Under the pieces are notes generated by a model that saw only the letters and a list, made by a program, of their open reading frames with translations, did no database searches and was not told the DNA's origin. DNA of 64,000 nucleotides, taken from Intrasporangiaceae bacterium URHB0013. GTDB taxonomy: Bacteria > Actinomycetota > Actinomycetes > Actinomycetales > Dermatophilaceae. The stretch covers positions 354,112 to 418,111 of the forward strand of contig JIBA01000015.1 of assembly GCA_000620545.1 (NCBI GenBank), written 5' to 3'. Positions 26,379-33,652 of the stretch are shown here, one piece after another (position 1 is the first letter of the stretch; each line of letters begins with the position of its first letter). A program made the position numbers and the translations under genes.

Positions 26379-26819
26379 TCAGAGCTCGACGCCCTCGCCG
26401 AATCGACCACGGGCCTCGTGCGGGATGAGCGGCTTGTCGGCGCGGGCCTTGAGCTGCTGCACGGCCCACGAGTTGCCGTCGGGGTCCGAGAAGCCGAAGA
26501 AGGTGCCACCGTCGCGCTCGTCGATGACCTGGATCTCCGAGCACTCGACCCCCCTGCCGACGAGCTCTTCCCGAGCCACCGCGGCGTCGGCGACGACGAG
26601 CTGGACCCCATGGAGCGATCCGGGCGCCATCGCCTTCTGCGACGGGAGGTCGCCCACGACGATCGAGCACCCCGAGCCGCGAGGCGTCAGCTGGGCGATG
26701 TGCATGTGCTCGTTCCGCGTGTCGTGGTCGAGGTCGAAGCCGACCCGGTCGCGGTAGAAGGTGATCGCGGCCTCCAGGTCCCTGACCGGGACGATGACGA
26801 CCTCGAGAGTCCAGTCCAC
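26379..26819 (-). CDS. VOC family (glyoxalase-like) protein
   Basis: This 146-residue protein has paired beta-alpha-beta-beta-beta modules of the vicinal oxygen chelate fold: LEVVIVPVRDLEAAITFYRDRVGFDLDHDTRN at the start and GGTFFGFSDPDGNSWAVQQL at the end. Members act as glyoxalases, dioxygenases or binding proteins; this one cannot be assigned. GTG 26819 is only 4 bp after the SRPBCC stop, so it is the third gene of the ArsR operon. Confidence 0.82.
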   Translation of the reverse strand: MDWTLEVVIVPVRDLEAAITFYRDRVGFDLDHDTRNEHMHIAQLTPRGSGCSIVVGDLPSQKAMAPGSLHGVQLVVADAAVAREELVGRGVECSEIQVIDERDGGTFFGFSDPDGNSWAVQQLKARADKPLIPHEARGRFGEGVEL

Positions 26820-26823
26820 GGCG

Positions 26824-27336
26824 TCAGGCCTGGGCGGGGGCGGTCGTGGGCGTGGTCTCGGACTCGGACTGGCTGACCAGCTCGTCGAGCCGCTCGTAGC
26901 CCTGGGCCATGCCCTGCTCCATGCCGCTCTCGACCATCATGTCGCGGCCCTCGACCGTGCGGCCGACGCTGCGCCCCTCGAGCCGGCAGCGGCCGTCGCC
27001 GAGGTCGACGAAACGCATGAACTCGATGGCGACCTCGTCGGGGGCACCCTCGAACTCGAAGGTCTGGATGGCGAGGTCGTTGTCTCGGACGGTGTGGAAG
27101 GTGCCGTGGAAGGCATAGACGTTGTCGCCGTCACGGTGGGTGTAGCGGTAGCCGCCACCGGACGTGAAGTCCCAGCGCTCGATCTGCATCTCGTAGCCCC
27201 GCGGGCCGAGCCACTGGCGGACGAGCTCAGGGTCGCGGTGGGCGTTGAAAACGGCCTCGACGGGGGCGTCGAACTCGCGCGTGAAGTCGATCCACGGGAC
27301 GCCGGCGGGGATGTCGAGGGAGAGGTGGTTGGTCAT
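26824..27336 (-). CDS. SRPBCC (AHSA1/START-like) protein
   Basis: This 170-residue protein is of the AHSA1-type SRPBCC group. ITFREFD-like WIDFTREFDAPVEAVFNAHRDPELVRQWLGPRGYEMQ, RYTHRDGDNVYAFHGTFHTVRD and ESGMEQGMAQGYERLDELV are characteristic. The fold binds hydrophobic ligands. In actinobacteria it is commonly encoded with an ArsR-like repressor, as here, where ATG 27336 overlaps the regulator by 4 bp and AAGGAG lies upstream. The ligand is unknown. Confidence 0.85.
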   Translation of the reverse strand: MTNHLSLDIPAGVPWIDFTREFDAPVEAVFNAHRDPELVRQWLGPRGYEMQIERWDFTSGGGYRYTHRDGDNVYAFHGTFHTVRDNDLAIQTFEFEGAPDEVAIEFMRFVDLGDGRCRLEGRSVGRTVEGRDMMVESGMEQGMAQGYERLDELVSQSESETTPTTAPAQA

Positions 27337-27728
27337 GACTGCTGCTCCTTGTCGGTGCTCATCGGCTTGGCTGCCGATGCTGTGGTTGCGGTGGGTGAGG
27401 TGCGTTCGAGCACGGCATCAAGCGACCGGAAGCGCTGCTCGGCGGCGAGCCGGTAGCGGTCGATCCAGGCCGTCATCGCCTCGAGGCGGGCGGCCTCGAG
27501 GTGGACCGGGCGGCGCTGCGCGTCGCGGGTCCGGCTCACGAGACCGGCCAGCTCGAGCACCTGGATGTGCTTGCTGACGGCCTGTTTGCTGATCTCGAAC
27601 GGTTCGGCGAGCTCGTTGACGGTCGCGGCGCCCCGGCTGAGGCGGGCGATGATGGCGCGTCGCACGGGGTCGGCCAAGGCCGCGAAGCTGCGGTCGAGGT
27701 CGGCTTCCGAGACGGGCGAGAGAATCAT
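27333..27728 (-). CDS. ArsR-family transcriptional repressor
   Basis: This 131-residue winged-helix regulator reads FAALADPVRRAIIARLSRGAATVNELAEPFEISKQAVSKHIQVLELAGLVSRTRDAQRRPVHLEA, the typical ArsR core. Metal-binding cysteines are absent, so it belongs to the non-metal branch paired with SRPBCC proteins. ATG 27728 has AAGGAG 10 bases upstream; a TTG two codons earlier is less likely. It is the first gene of a three-gene operon and probably represses it through the AT-rich site directly upstream. Confidence 0.85.
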   Translation of the reverse strand: MILSPVSEADLDRSFAALADPVRRAIIARLSRGAATVNELAEPFEISKQAVSKHIQVLELAGLVSRTRDAQRRPVHLEAARLEAMTAWIDRYRLAAEQRFRSLDAVLERTSPTATTASAAKPMSTDKEQQS

Positions 27729-27730
27729 GG

Positions 27731-27767
27731 TCAACTAACTCCTTGATCAACTAATAGATTGATTAAA
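27731..27767. promoter_or_regulatory. Putative operator of the ArsR-type repressor
   Basis: This is an unusually AT-rich block directly before the repressor start. It contains TCAACTAA twice, the perfect palindrome TTGATCAA (27743-27750) and TAATAGATTGATTA. Repeated half-sites at the regulator's own start suggest autoregulation. Confidence 0.5.
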
Positions 27768-27792
27768 CCTCTCCCCTCCCCGCGATGTCAAC

Positions 27793-27895
27793 GTTTCGCG
27801 CGCTTCGAGCTGGAGCGCGCGAAACCGGGCTCGAGCGCGGGAGATTTCGCGCGCTCGACGCTCAGATCGCGCGCTCCACGCTGAAGCGCGCGAAA
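27793..27895. repeat. Two palindromic repeats with TTTCGCGCGCT arms
   Basis: Copy 1 (27793-27825) pairs GTTTCGCGCGCT with AGCGCGCGAAAC over a 9-base loop. Copy 2 (27845-27895) pairs TTTCGCGCGCT with AGCGCGCGAAA around a longer centre that contains another GCGCGCT half-site. They fill the divergent spacer between the ArsR operon and the molybdate operon. Confidence 0.75.
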
Positions 27896-27946
27896 CAGCC
27901 AGGCGAGGGGCTGGTGGTCCAGGGCCGGGATCCGCAGATGCGGGTG

Positions 27947-27952
27947 TAGCGT
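27947..27952 (+). promoter_or_regulatory. Putative -10 element (TAGCGT) of the molybdate operon
   Basis: TAGCGT, 7 bases, ATG 27960, with no ribosome site between. It fits a leaderless start for the first gene of the Mop-modABC operon. Confidence 0.45.
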
Positions 27953-27959
27953 CGTTGCC

Positions 27960-28355
27960 ATGCCGCATCTGCGTATCACTGAGGCTGCCGCCCTCCTCGG
28001 TGTCTCCGACGACACCGTCCGGCGCATGGTCGACTCCGGCCGCCTGGAGGGGGGCACCGACGACGCCGGTCGGCGCACCGTCGACGGCGCCCAGCTCGCC
28101 GCCGTGGCCCAGGAGCTGGCACACCCGGCGGCGGTCGGCGTCACTGGAGGCGCGTCCGCGCGCAACCGGATGCGGGGCATCGTCACCGCCATCACGAAGG
28201 ACACCGTGATGGCCAAGGTCGAGATCCAGTGCGGACCGTTCCGCATCGTCTCGCTGCTCTCGAGCGAGTCCGTCGACGAGCTCGCGCTCGAGGTCGGCTC
28301 CGTCGCCGTCGCCAGCGTCAAGTCGACCCACGTGGTCGTGGAGGTCCCCGCATGA
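27960..28355 (+). CDS. HTH-TOBE (Mop) molybdate-binding protein
   Basis: This 131-residue protein has an excisionase/MerR-like helix-turn-helix at residues 1-50 (LRITEAAALLGVSDDTVRRMVDSGRLEGGTDDAGRRTVDG) and a TOBE/Mop domain at 62-131 (SARNRMRGIVTAITKDTVMAKVEIQCGPFRIVSLLSSESVDELALEVGSVAVASVKSTHVVVE). The Mop domain binds molybdate and the HTH binds DNA, so it is probably the molybdate-sensing regulator of the following modABC genes. It is the first gene of the operon and overlaps modA by 4 bp. Confidence 0.85.
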   Translation: MPHLRITEAAALLGVSDDTVRRMVDSGRLEGGTDDAGRRTVDGAQLAAVAQELAHPAAVGVTGGASARNRMRGIVTAITKDTVMAKVEIQCGPFRIVSLLSSESVDELALEVGSVAVASVKSTHVVVEVPA

Positions 28356-29260
28356 GCACGTCGCCTCATCGCCCGAACCGAGGCCGTTGCCGATTCCCGG
28401 CGCCCACCGGCGCCACCGGCGCCACCGGCGCCACCGGCGCCACCCGCGCCACCCGCGCCACCCGCGCCACCGGCGCCATCGCCACCGTTGTCGCCATCGT
28501 CACCGGCGCAGCCATGCTCCTCGGCGCCTGCAGCAGCGCCACCTCGTCCGCCGACGGCACCGGCCAACCGGGAAGGGCCAGTTCCTCGAACACCGCCCCC
28601 GAGGGCACCGTGACGGTCCTCGCCGCCGCCTCCCTCACCGAGTCGTTCGACCGGCTGGCACAGGACTTCGAGGCCGCCAACCCGGGGGTCAGCGTCGAGA
28701 CCTCCTACGGCTCGAGCGCCACCCTGGTGCAGCAGGTCAACAACGGCGCCCCCGCCTCGCTCATCGCCCTGGCCGGTACCGCCGCGGCCGAGCCCCTCGA
28801 CCAGACCATGGTCAAGGACACGCAGCGCTTCGCCACCAACGTGCTCGAGATCGCCGTCCCACCCACCAATCCCGGCGCCGTCACCTCGATCGACGACCTC
28901 GCGAAGCCGAGCGTCAAGGTCGTCGTGTGTGCCGACACCGTCCCGTGCGGCAAGGCCGCCTCGGCCACCTTCGCGAAGGCAGGCGTCGTCCCCAACGTCG
29001 TGAGCAAGGAGGTCGACGTCAAGGCGACGCTCTCCAAGGTCAAGCTCGCCGAGGCGGACGCGGCCGTCGTCTACCGCTCCGACGTCGTCGCGGCGAAAGG
29101 TGCCGTCACGGGCATCGAGATCCCGTCGCAGGACAACACGAGCCTCGCCTACCCCGTCATCACGCTCTCCGACGACGCGGCGACGAAGGCGTTCGTCGCC
29201 TACCTGCTGAGCGCCAAGGGCCTCGCCACCGTGCAGTCCTTCGGTTTCGGCGCGCCCTGA
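28352..29260 (+). CDS. modA: Molybdate ABC transporter substrate-binding lipoprotein
   Basis: This 302-residue protein starts at ATG 28352, overlapping the Mop gene. Residues 1-60 hold an unusual repeated GAT/RAT tract, a hydrophobic signal segment and the lipobox LLGACSS, so it is a lipoprotein. The mature part shows the ModA fold: TVTVLAAASLTESFDRLAQDFE, SYGSSATLVQQVNNGAPASLIALA, VVVCADTVPCGKAA and AVVYRSDVVAA. It captures molybdate or tungstate and passes it to ModB. The repeat tract lengthens the n-region beyond what is usual. Confidence 0.88.
   Translation: MSTSPHRPNRGRCRFPAPTGATGATGATGATRATRATRATGAIATVVAIVTGAAMLLGACSSATSSADGTGQPGRASSSNTAPEGTVTVLAAASLTESFDRLAQDFEAANPGVSVETSYGSSATLVQQVNNGAPASLIALAGTAAAEPLDQTMVKDTQRFATNVLEIAVPPTNPGAVTSIDDLAKPSVKVVVCADTVPCGKAASATFAKAGVVPNVVSKEVDVKATLSKVKLAEADAAVVYRSDVVAAKGAVTGIEIPSQDNTSLAYPVITLSDDAATKAFVAYLLSAKGLATVQSFGFGAP
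28404..28479 (+). repeat. 9-bp tandem repeat inside the modA signal region
   Basis: About eight copies of a 9-bp unit (CCACCGGCG with CCACCCGCG variants) encode Gly-Ala-Thr or Arg-Ala-Thr triplets. Copy-number change would keep the reading frame and alter only the length of the n-region before the lipobox. Confidence 0.85.
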
Positions 29261-29296
29261 GCGGCGGACCGTGGGCCATGGGGAGGATGACGTGAC

Positions 29297-30082
29297 ATGA
29301 GGTATGCCGCACGGTGGCCTTCGCGCCTCGCGCTGGGCGTGCCGGCGGCGCTCGCGCTCCTCCTGCTCGTCGTCCCGCTCGTCGCCCTGCTGCTCCGCGC
29401 CGACTGGGCCCGGATCCCGACCGACCTGGCAACCCCGACCGTCCTTCCGGCACTGAGGCTCTCCCTCACGACGACCTCCGTCACGGCAGTGCTGTGCCTG
29501 CTGCTCGGCACCCCGCTGGCCTGGTTCCTCGCCCGGTCCGAGCTCCGGGCCACGAGCTGGGTGCGGGCGCTGATCACCGTGCCGCTCGTACTGCCACCGG
29601 TCGTCGGCGGGGTGGCCCTGCTCATGACGTGGGGACGCAACGGGCTCATCGGGCAGCACCTGACACCGTTCGGCATCCAGATCCCCTTCACCACGGTCGC
29701 CGTCGTGCTCGCCGAGACCTTCGTCGCGATGCCCTACTACGTGCTGGCCGTCGAGGGTGCGATGCGCGGCCTCGACCCCCGGCTCGAGTCGGTCGCGCGC
29801 ACCCTCGGCGCGAGCGACCTGCGCTACCTGCGCACGGTCGGCATCCCGCTCGTGCTACCGGGCATCGCGAGCGGTCTCGCCCTCGCCTGGGCGCGGGCGC
29901 TCGGCGAGTTCGGCGCGACGATCACCTTCGCCGGCAACTTCCCCGGGCGCACGCAGACCCTTCCGCTGCTCGTCTACGTCGAGCTCGAGCACGACCCACA
30001 GGTGGCGATCTCGATCAGCATCATGCTGCTGGCCGTCAGCGTGCTGGTGCTCGGCGTCCTGCGCGGCAGGTGGCTGCGATGA
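29297..30082 (+). CDS. modB: Molybdate ABC transporter permease
   Basis: This 261-residue inner-membrane permease has about six membrane segments. The EAA loop EGAMRGLDPRLESVARTLGASDLRYLRTVGIPLVLPGIASG contacts the ATPase. The N-terminal RLSLTTTSVTAVLCLLLGTPLAWFLARSE and the ARALGEFGATITFAGNFPGRTQTLPLLVY motif are diagnostic of ModB. It starts 36 bp after modA, and its stop overlaps the ATPase gene by 4 bp. Confidence 0.92.
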   Translation: MRYAARWPSRLALGVPAALALLLLVVPLVALLLRADWARIPTDLATPTVLPALRLSLTTTSVTAVLCLLLGTPLAWFLARSELRATSWVRALITVPLVLPPVVGGVALLMTWGRNGLIGQHLTPFGIQIPFTTVAVVLAETFVAMPYYVLAVEGAMRGLDPRLESVARTLGASDLRYLRTVGIPLVLPGIASGLALAWARALGEFGATITFAGNFPGRTQTLPLLVYVELEHDPQVAISISIMLLAVSVLVLGVLRGRWLR

Positions 30083-31155
30083 GTGGCGCGGGCGCAGCCG
30101 CACCCGGCGGAGGGCTCGACGCGCGGGTTCGCCTCTCGCGTGGGGCGATCGAGGTCGACGTGGCGCTCACCGCCGCACCCGGGCAGGTCATCGGCGTCCT
30201 CGGGCCCAACGGCGGCGGCAAGACGTCGACCCTGCTCGCGCTCGCCGGCGTGCTCGCCCTCGCCGACGGCCACGTCCACGTGGGAGCCCGGGTGTGGGAC
30301 GACGGGCGGCGACGCCTCCAGCCGGAGCAGCGCGCGGTCGGCCTCATGCTCGCCGACAGCCTGCTCTTTCCTCACCTGCGGGCCCTCGACAACGTCGCCT
30401 TCGGCCCGCGCAGCCGCGGTGTCGACCGGCACCGGGCCCGCGACCGTGCCCGCACCGAGCTCGACCGAGTCGGTCTCGCCGCCCATGCGGCAGCACGGCC
30501 GCGCGAGCTGTCGTCGGGGCAGCAGGCCCGCGTCGCGCTGGCCCGTGCCCTCGCCACCGATCCGGCACTGCTCCTCCTCGACGAGCCGCTCTCGGCGCTC
30601 GATCCCGACACGCGCGCACGGACCCGCAGCGACCTCGCGACCCGCCTGACGGCATACGACGGGGTGACGGTGCTCGTCACCCACGACCCGCTCGACGCGC
30701 TCACGCTCGCGGACCACCTCGTCTTCGTCGAGGACGGGCAGGTGACGCAGGCGGGCACGCCCGCCGAGGTGCTGACCGAGCCGCGGAGCACCTACGTGGC
30801 CACCGTTGTCGGCCTGAATCTGTATGCGGGTCAAGGGGACTCGCACGGACACGTCGTCACCGCCGACGGGCTCATCGTCACGACAAGCCCGACCGAAGGC
30901 CCGGTGTGGGCGACGATCCCGCCGAGCGCGGTGTCACTCCACCGGCACGAGCCGGAGGGCTCACCCCGCAACACCTGGCGGCTGCGGATCGCCAGCGTGA
31001 CGATGCAGGGCCAGTCGGCCCGCGTCGGTCTCCTCGGTGACGTCCCGCTCACGGCGGAGGTGACGCTCGAGTCCGTGACCTCCCTCGGACTGCAGGTCGG
31101 CCAGGACGTGTGGGCCGCCGTCAAGGCCACCGAGGTCCGCACCTACCCCCGCTGA
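30079..31155 (+). CDS. modC: Molybdate ABC transporter ATP-binding protein
   Basis: This 358-residue ATPase has Walker A GPNGGGKTS, signature LSSGQQARVALARALA, Walker B LLLLDEPLSALD and the H-loop VLVTHDP. A C-terminal region of about 120 residues carries a TOBE-like domain (TWRLRIASVTMQGQSARVGLLGDVPLTAEVTLESVTSLGLQVGQDVWAAVKATEVRTYPR), as in ModC. It energises molybdate uptake with ModB. ATG 30079 overlaps the modB stop. It is the last gene of the operon and convergent with an MFS exporter only 26 bp away. Confidence 0.92.
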   Translation: MSGAGAAAPGGGLDARVRLSRGAIEVDVALTAAPGQVIGVLGPNGGGKTSTLLALAGVLALADGHVHVGARVWDDGRRRLQPEQRAVGLMLADSLLFPHLRALDNVAFGPRSRGVDRHRARDRARTELDRVGLAAHAAARPRELSSGQQARVALARALATDPALLLLDEPLSALDPDTRARTRSDLATRLTAYDGVTVLVTHDPLDALTLADHLVFVEDGQVTQAGTPAEVLTEPRSTYVATVVGLNLYAGQGDSHGHVVTADGLIVTTSPTEGPVWATIPPSAVSLHRHEPEGSPRNTWRLRIASVTMQGQSARVGLLGDVPLTAEVTLESVTSLGLQVGQDVWAAVKATEVRTYPR

Positions 31156-31181
31156 GTTCCTCCAGGCAAGGGAGGGAGCGC

Positions 31182-32447
31182 TCACTCGACGAGGTCGCGG
31201 GTGCGGGTGCCGGCGGCGTGGCGCACGCGGAGGAGGGCCAGCACCGAGGGCAGCTGCACCGCGGCCGCCACGAGGAGGGCCACCGGGATCGAGGTCCGCG
31301 TCGCGAGCGCGCCGAGCGGCGGGCCGCCCACCACCTGACCGATGGCGTTGGCCTGGCTGTTCATCGACAACACCGTCGCGCGGGACGACGACTCGAGGTT
31401 GCGGTTGAGCCACGTCGCCTGGATGGGGGCGCTGAACGCGCTGCTCGCGTTGTGCAGCCACAGAGCGGCGAGGACGAGCCACAGGTTGCCGAGGAGGGCG
31501 ACTCCGACGACGGCGACGACCTGCACCGCGGCAGCAAGGGCCACGGGCAGCCCGGGGTCCTCGTCGACGACCCGAGCAGGCAGCCAGCGGCTGCTCGCCC
31601 CGGACGCGAGCAGGGAGACGATCGAGCCGACGAGCGCGAACACCGTGAACGCCACGGCGGGGTCGCTCCCGAGGAATGCGGGCAGCTCGAACGTGTCGAG
31701 CACGCGCACCTGCCAGAGCCGGTCGAAGACCTCGCTCGACAGCCCGACGAGCACGCTGACGAGGAGGAAGACGCGCACCACCCGGCGTCCCCGGGCGATC
31801 CTCAGGCCGGCGACGAACTGGTCCTTCAGGTGTCCGAACGTCTGGCGTTCGCCGCGGGGTGTCGGGTGGAAGTGGCGTTCCGGCATGACGACCGCCAAGC
31901 CGACGGCGAGCAGCACGAGTGTCGCTCCGGCCAGGATGATCGGCACCCTCAGAGCGACGAGGCCGAGCGCTCCGGCGGCCAGGATGCCGACGAAGCTGAA
32001 GGTGAGGTCGATCTGGACCTCCCGCGTGAAGATCGGCGCGACGCGGTCCTCGCCCACCTCATCGGTGATCCACGCCTGCAGCGCGCCAGAGGTGAAGGTG
32101 TAGCCGATGCCCCAGACGACGTTGCTGACCAGCGCGGCGGCGAACGTCGCGAAGATGCCCTCGACGGCGAAGCCGACACCGACGAGGAAGAAGCCGATGA
32201 TGACCGAGACCCGCCGGCTCCACAGGTCAGCGACGATCCCGGTCGGCACCTCGAAGACGAAGCAGGTCGCCTCGAGCACCGTGCCGACGAGCACCATCTG
32301 GAACGGGTCGAGGCCCACGACGCGGTACTGGAAGACGAGGTTGAGCGTGAAGCACGCGGCGTAGGCGAAGGCCGCGACCGCCGTCAGCACGTAGAACGTC
32401 GACGTGGCGTCGGCCTCTCGCAGCGGACGCCGCAGGAGCGTGAGCAC
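31182..32447 (-). CDS. MFS transporter
   Basis: This 421-residue permease has 12 predicted membrane segments and the MFS loop 2-3 motif region GTVLEATCFVFEVPTGIVADLWSRRVSVIIGF. The cytoplasmic centre (PERHFHPTPRGERQTFGHLKDQFVAGLRIAR) separates two halves. It resembles drug-efflux-type MFS proteins; the substrate is unknown. GTG 32447 lies 6 bases after TACGGT, fitting a leaderless mRNA. The same frame stays open upstream through a GC-rich tandem repeat, but that part is not protein-like. Confidence 0.85.
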   Translation of the reverse strand: MLTLLRRPLREADATSTFYVLTAVAAFAYAACFTLNLVFQYRVVGLDPFQMVLVGTVLEATCFVFEVPTGIVADLWSRRVSVIIGFFLVGVGFAVEGIFATFAAALVSNVVWGIGYTFTSGALQAWITDEVGEDRVAPIFTREVQIDLTFSFVGILAAGALGLVALRVPIILAGATLVLLAVGLAVVMPERHFHPTPRGERQTFGHLKDQFVAGLRIARGRRVVRVFLLVSVLVGLSSEVFDRLWQVRVLDTFELPAFLGSDPAVAFTVFALVGSIVSLLASGASSRWLPARVVDEDPGLPVALAAAVQVVAVVGVALLGNLWLVLAALWLHNASSAFSAPIQATWLNRNLESSSRATVLSMNSQANAIGQVVGGPPLGALATRTSIPVALLVAAAVQLPSVLALLRVRHAAGTRTRDLVE

Positions 32448-32453
32448 GCATCG

Positions 32454-32459
32454 ACCGTA
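32454..32459 (-). promoter_or_regulatory. Putative -10 element (TACGGT) of the MFS gene
   Basis: On the minus strand TACGGT, 6 bases, GTG 32447. Confidence 0.45.
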
Positions 32460-32530
32460 AGGCCCGCGGGGACGCACCGTCGCGCGGTTTACCGAGGACG
32501 TATGCCGGGTGGCCGCCCGAGCGGCCGCCG

Positions 32531-32598
32531 CGGGCTCCGCGGGCTCCGCGGGCTCCGCGGGCTCCGCGGGCTCCGCGGGCTCCGCGGGCTCCGCGGGC
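32531..32598. repeat. 9-bp GC-rich tandem repeat
   Basis: Seven copies of CGGGCTCCG in a row are followed to about 32640 by degenerate GGCGGCGC repeats. It lies upstream of the MFS promoter and downstream of a terminator, outside any gene I support. Confidence 0.85.
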
Positions 32599-32650
32599 GG
32601 CGCCGGCGGCGCGGGCGGCGCACAAGCGGCCGCCGCGGGCGCCGCGGGGG

Positions 32651-32689
32651 CGCGGCAGGCGCCGACGCTGGGCGCCGACGCCTGCCGCG
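32651..32689 (-). terminator. Terminator of the secreted-protein operon
   Basis: A 10-bp stem (CGCGGCAGGC and its complement) has a 19-base loop, 17 bp past the stop of the last secreted-protein gene. Confidence 0.65.
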
Positions 32690-32706
32690 GGTCGGGCGAC
32701 CTCGAC

Positions 32707-33147
32707 TCAGCCGGTGTAGGCCGTCGTGGCGACCTTGATCGGCTCGACCTGCCCGAGCCACACGTCGCCCTCGATCCTGGCCCGGGTGCTGCGGTCGAGG
32801 GTGTCGGCCGGGTTGGACGTGAAGTCGGTGCCGTACTGCTGCACCTTGGCGCCGTGCCTGACCCCGTCGGGCGTCTGGATGCTGATCCTCGTCTCCCACG
32901 CCTGACCGGAGTCGAGGTGTGCGTGGGCCCAGTTGCGCAGGTTGCCGTTGCACCAGCCCCAGTACTGGGACAACGTCCCGATGCGCTGGCCACCCCAAGC
33001 GGCATAGATGCCTGCCCGGTTGACGAGGTGCGGCGTGCCACATCCCGCCGGCGCCTCGTTGGCGCTCGCCGGTCCCGCCCCGGCCAGCAGCGAGGCGGCC
33101 ACCGCGGTCGCCACCACTGCTGCGCGGATCTTCGTCGTCATGGTCAT
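32707..33147 (-). CDS. Small secreted protein (DUF2690-like)
   Basis: This 146-residue protein has a clear signal peptide (MTMTTKIRAAVVATAVAASLLAGAGPASA). The mature part of about 115 residues holds GCGTPHLVNRAGIYAAWGGQRIGTLSQYWGWCNGNLRNWAHAHLDSGQAWETRISIQTPDG, a strand-rich pattern that reminds me of DUF2690. Two Cys could form a disulfide. It lies 16 bp after another small secreted protein and is the third gene of a secreted-protein operon, followed by a terminator. Function unknown. Confidence 0.65.
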   Translation of the reverse strand: MTMTTKIRAAVVATAVAASLLAGAGPASANEAPAGCGTPHLVNRAGIYAAWGGQRIGTLSQYWGWCNGNLRNWAHAHLDSGQAWETRISIQTPDGVRHGAKVQQYGTDFTSNPADTLDRSTRARIEGDVWLGQVEPIKVATTAYTG

Positions 33148-33163
33148 CTCAGAGGCCTTTCGT

Positions 33164-33652
33164 TCAGGTGACCGACGTGCCGGCCGGCGCGGTGACGAGC
33201 TGCCACGAGTCCCACTTGGAGTCGTATCGGTACTCGTCCCACGTGACGTGGTTGCGGGTTCCGTTCGGCTTGTACTCGGCGAGGTCGTAGGCGCAGCGCT
33301 GCCAGGTGCCCTGACCCTGGGCGTTGCGGCAGGACCCCGACCCGCCCGTCTCCGTCGACCAGCGCACGACGGCCGAGTTGCCGTCCTTCACCCCGTCGTA
33401 GACCCAGAAGTTGTCGTACTTCCGGTCGTAGCAGGAGTAGACGAAGTTGCTGCTGCCCGGATCGGTCCACCAGTACGAGCACTTGAGGTCGGCGTCCGAC
33501 GCTGCCGGTGGTCGGGGGGCAGCCATCGCCGGGACGGAGCCGGCCAGCACGACGCCGGCCGCGAGCGTGGCGGCGGCGAGCATCCTCCTCACGGCGGGCC
33601 TGCCGGTGGTGCGGTCCGACGACGTGGGCTGCCCGACCGGTCCGCGAGTCAC
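33164..33652 (-). CDS. Small secreted protein of unknown family
   Basis: This 162-residue protein starts at GTG 33652, overlapping the stop of the I36-M23 gene by 4 bp, with CTGGAG just upstream. After a cytoplasmic lead and a signal segment (AVRRMLAAATLAAGVVLAGSVPAMA) the mature part holds DLKCSYWWTDPGSSNFVYSCYDRKYDNFWVYDGV and GSCRNAQGQGTWQRCAYDLAEYKPNGTRNHVTWDEYRYDSKWDSW. It is rich in Trp and Tyr and has four Cys. The long pre-signal lead of about 20 residues is unusual, so the true start may be internal. Function unknown. Confidence 0.6.
   Translation of the reverse strand: MTRGPVGQPTSSDRTTGRPAVRRMLAAATLAAGVVLAGSVPAMAAPRPPAASDADLKCSYWWTDPGSSNFVYSCYDRKYDNFWVYDGVKDGNSAVVRWSTETGGSGSCRNAQGQGTWQRCAYDLAEYKPNGTRNHVTWDEYRYDSKWDSWQLVTAPAGTSVT

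Noticed and set aside
28387..29295. Collagen-like or Arg-rich protein over the modA repeat
   Set aside because: Alternative frame of modA; the modA frame has lipobox and ModA motifs.
32448..33041. N-terminal extension of the MFS transporter through the GC-rich repeat
   Set aside because: Low-complexity reading of repeats and of the neighbouring secreted-protein gene; GTG 32447 fits the leaderless promoter.
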